From positions 1-10,210 of the forward strand of contig JAEVZA010000153.1 of assembly GCA_023392475.1 (NCBI GenBank): a stretch of DNA of 10,210 nt. The letters are read 5' to 3'. This document shows positions 1-5,545 of the stretch, in pieces. Made by a program: the position numbers and the translations under genes. Position 1 is the stretch's first letter. Every line of letters begins with the position of its first letter. The notes beneath the pieces were generated by a model, which was not told where the DNA came from, ran no database searches, and saw only the letters and a list, made by a program, of their open reading frames with translations. Origin of the DNA: Actinomycetes bacterium (GTDB lineage Bacteria; Actinomycetota; Acidimicrobiia; Acidimicrobiales; Microtrichaceae).

Positions 1-642
1 GTCGAGGCCATGGGCGCTGCGCTGGCGGGCACGGGCCGGCCGTTCGTGCTCGCGTCGGGCATCCTCGGCCTCGCGCCCGGCCGGGTCCTGACCGAGGACG
101 ACGGGCTGGTCCCGCCCGCGGCGCTGCGGGCCCTCGCGCCGGGTCGGCGGCTCGCCACGGCGCTGCTCGCGCTCTCCCTCGCCGGCACGGACGTCCGGTC
201 CTCGGTCCTGCGGCTCCCGCCGACGGTCCACGGTGACGGCGACGAGGGCTTCGTGCACACGCTCGTGGGCGTCGCCCGGGACCGCGGCGCCGCCGGCTAC
301 GTGGGCGACGGCTCGAACCGCTGGCCCGCCGTGCACCGCTCGGACGCGGCCCGGCTCACCCGCCTGGCCGTCGAGGGCGCCCCCGCCGGCTCGGTCCTGC
401 ACGCCGTGGGCGACGAGGGCGTGGCGCTGCGCGACGTCGCCGAGGTCATCGGCCGGCACCTCGACGTGCCCGCCGAGTCGGTGGACCCCGCCGACGCGCC
501 GGCCCGGTTCGCCCACCTCGGCCACTTCGTCGGGCTCGACAGCCCGGCGTCGTCCGCGGTCACGCGCGAGCTGCTCGGCTGGCGGCCCGAGGGCCCGACG
601 CTGCTCGAGGACCTCGACGAGGACCACTACCACCGTGACTGA
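1..642 (+). CDS. SDR-family NAD(P)-dependent oxidoreductase/epimerase (3' part, cut at window start)
   Basis: The reading frame is open from base 1, and the residues before the first ATG (VEA, then MGAALAGTGRPFV) continue the family pattern, so the true start lies outside the window and the ATG at 10 is internal. The visible 213 residues are the C-terminal substrate-binding half of an extended or atypical short-chain dehydrogenase. They show the strand after the catalytic region (RPFVLASGILGLAPG), then RSSVLRLPPTVHGDGDEGFV, the segment GYVGDGSNRWPAVHRSDAA typical of NAD-dependent epimerase-like proteins, and a C-terminal DVAEVIGRHLDVP helix with the ELLGW motif near the end. The Rossmann glycine motif and YxxxK would be upstream and cannot be checked. 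Substrate is unknown; this subgroup is usually annotated only as SDR family oxidoreductase. It converges on the sulfatase gene. Confidence 0.85.
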   Translation, partial: VEAMGAALAGTGRPFVLASGILGLAPGRVLTEDDGLVPPAALRALAPGRRLATALLALSLAGTDVRSSVLRLPPTVHGDGDEGFVHTLVGVARDRGAAGYVGDGSNRWPAVHRSDAARLTRLAVEGAPAGSVLHAVGDEGVALRDVAEVIGRHLDVPAESVDPADAPARFAHLGHFVGLDSPASSAVTRELLGWRPEGPTLLEDLDEDHYHRD

Positions 643-691
643 CCCGGCGCCGCCGGCCCTCCCCGGACCGATCCGACGGCGGGCGCGCCGC

Positions 692-764
692 GACCTCGGG
701 GGTACACCATCGGTGGTGAGGTCACGGTCGCGGGCTCGAGCTCGTACTCGCCCCGAGCGAGCCC
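692..764. terminator. Hairpin-forming repeats in the convergent gap, possible bidirectional terminator
   Basis: The 188-bp gap between the SDR stop (642) and the sulfatase stop (831) holds two inverted repeats. The first pairs GACCT (692-696) with AGGTC (719-723) around an inner stem CACCA (705-709)/TGGTG (714-718) with a TCGG loop. The second pairs GGGCTCG (732-738) with CGAGCCC (758-764); an alternative inner hairpin is CTCGC (747-751)/GCGAG (757-761). Neither is followed by a T-tract on either strand, so a classic intrinsic terminator is not shown. The convergent position is what suggests a terminator role. Nothing else recognisable lies in this gap. Confidence 0.3.
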
Positions 765-830
765 CACGGGTGCAACCTACGGACGGCCGGACCGGCGCTC
801 AACGCCTCCGCACGACAGTTCCGCGACCGT

Positions 831-2354
831 TCACGACCCGGCCACGGGACGACCACCTCCCGGTCCCCGTCGCAGCGGGGCGGCCGTCCGGCGGCCGAGG
901 TACTGGTCGACGAGCGCCGGCTCGACCCGCGGGTCCCGGACGGGCGGGATGACGTCGCTGGTCGACACGAGCCACGCCAGCACCTCGTCGCGCAGGGCGC
1001 GGCACGTGGCCGCGTGCGCCGGGTCGCCGGCGAGGTTGCGCAGCTCCTGCGGGTCCGCTCCCCGGTCGTAGAGCTCGTCGCCCTCCTCCAGGCGGTACAC
1101 GTAGGTCCACACGTCGGTCCGCATCGCGATCGCCCGGCCGACGAGGTCGGGGCGCTCCTGCTGGAGCGACCCCTTCAGCAGGTAGGGGAAGTGCCCGGGC
1201 ATCTCGTTCTGCGGCGCCTCGTCGACGCGGAAGCCGCCCTCCGAGACGGCCCGGTCCCGGTGCGGCAGCGACGGGTCGGACAGGAGCGGCACCAGGCTCC
1301 GCCCGAAGTGGCGGTGCGCCGGCTCGACCTCCGCCAGCTCCCACAGCGTCGCCGGCAGGTCCACCATCTCGACGAGGCCGCCGGCCACACCGCCCTCGAC
1401 GACCCCCGGCCCTGCGATCACGAGCGGGTTCCGGACGAGGCACTCATCGAGGCCCGACGGCCACTTCTCGACCAACCCGAAGTCCCCGAGGTACTCCCCG
1501 TGGTCGGTGTGGAACACGGTGACCGTCCGGTCCGCGGCACCCGCCCGCTCGACCGCGGCGAGGACCCGTCCGAGCTGCTCGTCGACGCGCGACACCATGC
1601 CCGCGTACACCGCGGCGATCGTCGCCCAGTCCTCGGGCTCGAGCCGGTCGAGCCCCGCGCGCGTGCGCAGCTCGTGCACGAACCCCGCCTTCCCCGGCAC
1701 CGGCGGCGCCGGCGCCGGCATGTCCGCGGGATCGTGCATCGAGGCCCACGGGTCCTCGACGGCGAACGGCGGGTGGGGCGCGAGCATCGTCACGACCATC
1801 GCGAACGGCTCGGGCATGCCCTCGTCGAGCAGCGCCACCGCGGTGCGGACGGCCGCCTCGTCGGGGGTGAGGAGCACGTCGCCGTCGGGCACGTCGACGC
1901 GGCCGACCAGGAACGAGTGCCGCAGCCGGTGGCCCTCCGGGTAACGCTCCTGGTGGAGCGCGGCGAGCGCGTCGAGGCTCGGCGGCACGATGAAGCCGTG
2001 GAAGTCCGTCGACGCCTCGGTCACGCCGGGGGCGAAGGTGTCGCCGCGCACGCCCGGCCACGCGACCGTGTAGCCGGCGTCGCGGAGCGAGCGGAGCAGG
2101 TTGGGCTCCCAGGGCTGGAGCAGGTGGTCGAGCGTGCGGTGGCCGGCGACGTGCGGGTACCACCCGGTCATCATCGAGATGCGGCTCTGCGAGCACGCGC
2201 TGTGCTGCGAGTACGCCCGCTCGAAGCGGACGCCGCGGGCGGCGAGCGCGTCGATGTGCGGCGTGCTCGCCACCGGGTTGCCGAAGGCGCCGATCGAGTC
2301 GGCGCGCTGCTGGTCGGTCATGAGCAGCAGGAGGTTCGGACGGGTGCCGGGCAC
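831..2354 (-). CDS. Sulfatase family hydrolase (type I formylglycine sulfatase / phosphonate monoester hydrolase-like)
   Basis: A 507-residue alkaline-phosphatase-superfamily hydrolase expected to cleave a sulfate or phosphate/phosphonate ester. Residue numbers run from the GTG at 2354. Metal-site residues D14 and Q15 lie in LLMTDQQRADS, the same Asp-Gln pair as in phosphonate monoester hydrolases. The nucleophile box is C54-SQSR followed by the usual MMTGWYPH. H194 is in APHPPF, and D284-H285 in FHTDHGEYLGD supply further metal ligands, with K297 in EKW. Length fits the family. There is no signal peptide, so it is cytoplasmic. Cys54 must be oxidised to formylglycine, but the box has Gln where CxPxR has Pro. 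The GTG start has no clear Shine-Dalgarno; it was chosen because the beta strand RPNLLLLM needs residues before the first ATG (2321). It is the last gene of a three-gene unit, 47 nt after the carotenoid oxygenase stop. The substrate is unknown. Confidence 0.9.
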   Translation of the reverse strand: MPGTRPNLLLLMTDQQRADSIGAFGNPVASTPHIDALAARGVRFERAYSQHSACSQSRISMMTGWYPHVAGHRTLDHLLQPWEPNLLRSLRDAGYTVAWPGVRGDTFAPGVTEASTDFHGFIVPPSLDALAALHQERYPEGHRLRHSFLVGRVDVPDGDVLLTPDEAAVRTAVALLDEGMPEPFAMVVTMLAPHPPFAVEDPWASMHDPADMPAPAPPVPGKAGFVHELRTRAGLDRLEPEDWATIAAVYAGMVSRVDEQLGRVLAAVERAGAADRTVTVFHTDHGEYLGDFGLVEKWPSGLDECLVRNPLVIAGPGVVEGGVAGGLVEMVDLPATLWELAEVEPAHRHFGRSLVPLLSDPSLPHRDRAVSEGGFRVDEAPQNEMPGHFPYLLKGSLQQERPDLVGRAIAMRTDVWTYVYRLEEGDELYDRGADPQELRNLAGDPAHAATCRALRDEVLAWLVSTSDVIPPVRDPRVEPALVDQYLGRRTAAPLRRGPGGGRPVAGS

Positions 2355-2401
2355 GGCCGGAGTCTCGCGGACGCGGGGCGGCGGGTCCCGGTGCCGGCGC
2401 G

Positions 2402-3892
2402 TCAGCCGAGCAGCGAGGCGCCGGCGAGTTGCTCGCGGCCGGCCCAGGTGGCGTGGGTGCCGCTGCTGATCCGCTCGGGGAGGCGCAGGCGGCACACGGG
2501 ACCGGCCGCCGGATCCGCGGCGTCGTACACGACGCACTCGGAGGCGTCGGCGTCGACGTCGGTGGTGAACGTGACCAGGTAGCCGTCGTCCTCGGCGGTC
2601 GAGCCGACCCTCGGCGCCATCGCCGCCTCGCTGCCGACCACACCCGGCCCGAACGTGATCGCGGTCTCCGCGCCGGTCACGACGTCGTGCTTGACGAGCC
2701 CGTCGAACAGGAACCGGCCCGGCACGCCCGTGGCCGCGTAGGTGTACCGGTGCGGGTGGCCCGCCAGCGTCGGGTTGATCGTCGGGAACTCCGTGCACCG
2801 CTCGCTCAGGTCCTCCTCGGTGCAGCTTCCCGTGCGCAGGTCGAAGCGCCACCGGTGCAGCACCGTCTGGAGGTGGTCGAGCGCGAGCGACCGGAAGGCC
2901 GCCTCCTCGATCGAGCGGGCACCGCTGGCCGACGGCAGCGGGCACCCCTGGAAGAACCCGTCGAGCACGACCTCGTCGCCCTCCTCGTAGGCGTTGACGA
3001 AGTGCAGCACGTAGGTGGGGTCGGCCTCGAACCAGCGCACCTCGCCGCTGCCGTCCCGGGGCACCACGGCGAACCGCGACGGCAGCTCGCGGTGGAACCT
3101 GGGGTGGTGGATGCCGTGCTCGAGGAGGTCCTCGCGCCAGATCATCGGGAAGTCGCCGACGACGACGTGGTTCGGCGTGAACGCCATGTCGTGCGGCAGC
3201 CGCGGACCGGGCAGCGGCACGTCCACGAGCCGGAGGAGCGAGCCGTCGGCCCCCACCGCGCCGACCCGCAGGTGCGGCGCCTCCTTCGAGTAGGTGAAGA
3301 ACAGGAGCTCGCCCGTGGCCGGATCCACCTTGGTGTGCGCGGACACGCCCCAGTCGGGCACCGCGCCGCCCCAGGTCTCCTTGCCGAGCGTGTCGCCGGT
3401 CGACAGGTCGATCCGGTAGAGGTCGCCGCAGAAGTAGAAGCTGGTCAGCGCCTCGCCGCGGTGCACCACGACGTCGGTGCTGGACGCGTCCTTCATCCGC
3501 CCCTTGATGCCCCAGCCGTCCTCCCGGACCGCGTCGCCGTTGGCCTCGATGAACCCCGCCCACAGCGCGGCGCCGACCTCGGCCTCGGCGAGGAGGCCGT
3601 CCGTGCGCACGAAGCGGTTGCGGTACGCGGCCCGGCCGCCCCGGAACTCGAGGAGGTGCAGCATCCCGTCGCCGTCGAACGGGTGGTACGCCGAGACCGA
3701 CGGGTGCAGGGGGTTCTCGGTGTTGCGCAGGTACGTGCCGTCGAGGTCCGCGGGCACCTCCCCCGCGACCACCTCCGGCACCGCGTCCCACTCCCGGACG
3801 TTGGGGCGCCACGCCCCCGTCCGGTACGGGTGGTCGTCGTCGGCCGGCAGGGTCGACGCGAACGTGGCGACGACCGTCGCGTCGACGCTCAC
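2402..3892 (-). CDS. Carotenoid oxygenase family protein (Fe(II)-dependent carotenoid/stilbene cleavage dioxygenase)
   Basis: A 496-residue member of the RPE65/carotenoid cleavage oxygenase family: non-haem Fe(II) enzymes that split a C=C bond of apocarotenoids, or of lignostilbenes, to give two carbonyl products. The N-terminal signature GEVPADLDGTYLRNTENPLH (about residues 44-63) is followed by FDGDGMLHLLEF. The four propeller iron ligands are all visible: H186 (SAHTKVDP), H234 (LPHDMAFT), H297 (LHFVNAYEE) and H480 (GTHATW). Second-shell Glu residues fit at E369 (TEFPTIN) and E422 (GSEAAMAPR). The C-terminus is complete. The GTG start at 3892 lies in a GTGA overlap with the stop of the upstream DUF1295 gene and has a GGGAGG Shine-Dalgarno 7 nt upstream, so translation is probably coupled. 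Whether the substrate is a carotenoid, apocarotenal or stilbene cannot be decided from sequence. No carotenoid biosynthesis gene is in the window. Confidence 0.93.
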   Translation of the reverse strand: MSVDATVVATFASTLPADDDHPYRTGAWRPNVREWDAVPEVVAGEVPADLDGTYLRNTENPLHPSVSAYHPFDGDGMLHLLEFRGGRAAYRNRFVRTDGLLAEAEVGAALWAGFIEANGDAVREDGWGIKGRMKDASSTDVVVHRGEALTSFYFCGDLYRIDLSTGDTLGKETWGGAVPDWGVSAHTKVDPATGELLFFTYSKEAPHLRVGAVGADGSLLRLVDVPLPGPRLPHDMAFTPNHVVVGDFPMIWREDLLEHGIHHPRFHRELPSRFAVVPRDGSGEVRWFEADPTYVLHFVNAYEEGDEVVLDGFFQGCPLPSASGARSIEEAAFRSLALDHLQTVLHRWRFDLRTGSCTEEDLSERCTEFPTINPTLAGHPHRYTYAATGVPGRFLFDGLVKHDVVTGAETAITFGPGVVGSEAAMAPRVGSTAEDDGYLVTFTTDVDADASECVVYDAADPAAGPVCRLRLPERISSGTHATWAGREQLAGASLLG

Positions 3893-4716
3893 GACCGGGC
3901 CTCCCGGCCGTCCGTGGCGGTCCCCGCCCGCGGTGCCCTCGGGAACCACGGCACGAACGACGGCGTGCGGGCGATGTAGTCGACGTAGTCCGGCCGCGTC
4001 CGGCGCAGCTTCGCCTCGAGGAGCGGCCGCCCCGACCAGCGCGTGAGCGTCCACGTGAGCAGGAGCGGTCCGACGACGCTGAAGCGCCCGGCGGTGGTCT
4101 CGGCGGCGACGAGGAAGAGCCCCCACCAGGTGCACGCGTCGCCGAAGTAGTTCGGGTGCCGGGTCCAGTGCCACAGGCCGGTGTCGAGCACGCGGCCGGC
4201 GTTGCCGGGGTCGCGCCGGAAGCGGGTGAGCTGGAGGTCGCCGATCGACTCCACGAGGATCCCGAACACCGCGAGGACCGTCCCCACCAGGGCCAGCGGG
4301 CCGAGCCCGGGGTCGCGGTCGACCTGCCCGAGCTGCACCGGCAGGCTGACGACGAACAGCAGCGGCGCCTGGGGCAGGAACACCAGCAGCACGGCGGCCC
4401 GGGCGAAGCTCCAGCCCCGCCGCTCCTGGGCCCGGCCGAGGATCACCTCGTAACGGCCGTCCGGTCCGTCCCGGCGCCACCGGAGGAGCAGGTGGGTCGC
4501 CAGGCGGACGCCCCAGGCCGCGCAGAGGCCGGTGAGCAGCACCGTGCGGGCCGGGTCCCCGTCGCCGAGCAGCGCGCTCGTCAGCGCGAGGAGCACCATC
4601 CCCGTCGCCCACGCCGCGTCGACCGGCGTGACGTCACGGCGGCGGATGCACGCGGCCCCGACCACGACGAAGAACGCGGCCAGCGCCACCGCGTTGACCA
4701 GCAGCAGTCGCAGCAC
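3889..4716 (-). CDS. DUF1295 integral membrane protein (steroid 5-alpha-reductase-like)
   Basis: A 275-residue polytopic membrane protein of the DUF1295 family, related to 3-oxo-5-alpha-steroid 4-dehydrogenases and isoprenylcysteine methyltransferases. Hydrophobic segments lie near residues 2-21, 38-52, 57-78, 105-127, 138-158, 194-208 and 213-224. The family signature is near the C-terminus: TGLWHWTRHPNYFGD (179-193), then WSGRPLLEAKLRRTRPDYVDYI and FVPWFPR. In characterised relatives this region binds the nucleotide or SAM cofactor; which applies here is inference, with NADPH-dependent ene reduction most likely. The GTG start at 4716 follows a G-run (4726-4721) and gives the usual N-terminal membrane helix; upstream in-frame residues are a low-complexity, non-family extension. 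It is first in the unit with the carotenoid oxygenase (4-bp overlap) and sulfatase, which suggests a lipophilic terpenoid-like or steroid-like substrate. Confidence 0.88.
   Translation of the reverse strand: MLRLLLVNAVALAAFFVVVGAACIRRRDVTPVDAAWATGMVLLALTSALLGDGDPARTVLLTGLCAAWGVRLATHLLLRWRRDGPDGRYEVILGRAQERRGWSFARAAVLLVFLPQAPLLFVVSLPVQLGQVDRDPGLGPLALVGTVLAVFGILVESIGDLQLTRFRRDPGNAGRVLDTGLWHWTRHPNYFGDACTWWGLFLVAAETTAGRFSVVGPLLLTWTLTRWSGRPLLEAKLRRTRPDYVDYIARTPSFVPWFPRAPRAGTATDGREARS
3900..3905 (-). promoter_or_regulatory. Ribosome binding site of the carotenoid oxygenase gene
   Basis: GGGAGG read on the minus strand, 7 nt before the GTG at 3892. It lies inside the last codons of the DUF1295 gene and decides the oxygenase start. 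Confidence 0.6.
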
Positions 4717-4768
4717 CTCGCCCCCCGGTCGGTCGACCCGCCGGGCGTCCCGACCCGGCGGCGCGGCC

Positions 4769-4774
4769 ACACTA
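4769..4774 (-). promoter_or_regulatory. Candidate -10 element for the DUF1295-oxygenase-sulfatase unit
   Basis: TAGTGT on the minus strand matches TANNNT and is identical to the hexamer proposed for nrdJ. It would start transcription near 4762, giving a leader of about 46 nt before the GTG at 4716. No convincing -35 is seen 16-18 bp upstream. Confidence 0.35.
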
Positions 4775-4807
4775 CGGCGCCGCTCCCGGCGGTGCCCGGG
4801 GCGCTGC

Positions 4808-4839
4808 GATCGTCGGGTGCCGCGACGCACCCGACGGTC
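4808..4839. promoter_or_regulatory. Perfect 10-bp inverted repeat in the divergent promoter region (operator or hairpin)
   Basis: CGTCGGGTGC at 4811-4820 and its exact reverse complement GCACCCGACG at 4827-4836 are separated by CGCGAC. Flanking bases extend the dyad to 13 positions per arm with one mismatch (T4810/G4837, a wobble in RNA). It lies about 34 bp upstream of the candidate -10 of the DUF1295 unit and about 42 bp upstream of that of the divergent gene. That placement suits a shared regulator site. A transcribed hairpin is the alternative, but no stop codon lies just before it on either strand. Confidence 0.55.
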
Positions 4840-4880
4840 CGGATCCGCCGGTCGCGGTCGCCCGGGCGCCGCGTGCGGTG

Positions 4881-4886
4881 TACAAC
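4881..4886 (+). promoter_or_regulatory. Candidate -10 element of a leaderless gene (TACAAC)
   Basis: TACAAC, preceded by TG (extended -10 style), ends exactly 7 nt before the GTG at 4894. This would put the transcription start at the start codon. No Shine-Dalgarno precedes that GTG, consistent with a leaderless mRNA. Confidence 0.45.
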
Positions 4887-4893
4887 CGACGCG

Positions 4894-5412
4894 GTGGGCA
4901 CCACCGGACGTCCGTACGAGGGCGGGGAGCTCGACGACCTCCGCCGCCACCAGCGCGAGCTGCTGCTCGCGATCGACCCGGAGCTCGTCGGGGCCGCCGC
5001 CGCGGACCTCGAGCGCGACCTCGCCGGAGCGACCACGGTGGAGCGCCGCGACCTGCTGCTCGTGGAGCTCGAGGCGCGCCGGCACCTCCAGCGGATCCTC
5101 AAGGGCCACCGCGCGGCCGACCTCGCGGAGGCCCTGCAGGAGCGGCACGCGGCCGAGCTCCACCGCCGCGTGGTGACCGAGACCCTGGCCGCCCGGGACC
5201 GCTACGCCGACCTGGTGGGCGACGCGCAGGTGCGCGTCACCAACGCCCGCGGCACGGTGACGGCCGCGCTCGGCCGACAGGACTCGGGGCGCACGCTCGA
5301 CGTGCTGATCGGTGCCCTGCTGCTGGCGGAGGTGACGGCGACCGACGCATGGGACCACGAGCCGGTCACCGCGGTGCGCGCCCGGTACCAGGGCCGGTCG
5401 GCGCCGGTCTGA
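4894..5412 (+). CDS. Hypothetical protein, helical and charged, 172 residues
   Basis: I do not recognise this protein. It runs 172 residues from the GTG at 4894 and has actinobacterial codon use with strongly G/C third positions, supporting a real gene. Residues 12-110 are rich in Glu, Arg, Leu and Ala in helix-forming patterns (LRRHQRELLLAIDPEL, VERRDLLLVELEARRHLQRIL, LAEALQERHAAELHRRV), with possible coiled-coil character. Residues 134-150 (TLDVLIGALLLAEVTATD) form one short hydrophobic stretch, too weak for a sure membrane helix. There is no signal peptide, Cys or His cluster, or known catalytic motif. An in-frame GTG at 4873 is an alternative start; 4894 is preferred because of the -10-like TACAAC 7 nt upstream. 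It is divergent from the DUF1295 unit and convergent with nrdJ. Function unknown. Confidence 0.7.
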   Translation: MGTTGRPYEGGELDDLRRHQRELLLAIDPELVGAAAADLERDLAGATTVERRDLLLVELEARRHLQRILKGHRAADLAEALQERHAAELHRRVVTETLAARDRYADLVGDAQVRVTNARGTVTAALGRQDSGRTLDVLIGALLLAEVTATDAWDHEPVTAVRARYQGRSAPV

Positions 5413-5451
5413 CGGCGCCGCCGGGCGTCGGGCGCTGTCGGGAGCGGTGCA

Positions 5452-5541
5452 GTCGGGTCGAGGGCCGCCCGGTCGAGAGCCGCCCGGTCGGGACCTGCCC
5501 GGTCGGGAGTCGCCGGGTCGCGAGCTGCCGGGCCCTGGGCG
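5452..5541. repeat. 15-bp tandem repeat (about six units) between a hypothetical gene and nrdJ
   Basis: Units start at 5452, 5467, 5482, 5497, 5512 and 5527 with an exact 15-bp period and consensus near GCCCGGTCGGGAGCC. Units 2-4 share GCCCGGTCG exactly; the first, fifth and sixth are degenerate. The array begins 40 bp after the hypothetical gene's stop and ends 4 bp from the nrdJ stop. Each unit holds a small CCCG/CGGG inverted pair, so transcripts from either side would run into a series of weak hairpins. Confidence 0.75.
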
Positions 5542-5545
5542 CCGG

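Noticed and set aside
716..952. Plus-strand frame from GTG 716, 78 codons
   Set aside because: Arg/Pro-rich composition without any family pattern; it overlaps the well-supported sulfatase 3' end.
2355..3812. Long minus-strand extension that would fuse extra sequence to the sulfatase N-terminus
   Set aside because: This is the out-of-frame shadow of the carotenoid oxygenase gene; the sulfatase fold begins at about 2354.
1014..3979. Long plus-strand open frames opposite the sulfatase and oxygenase genes
   Set aside because: Same high-GC antisense effect; no domain pattern, and the opposite strand is clearly coding.
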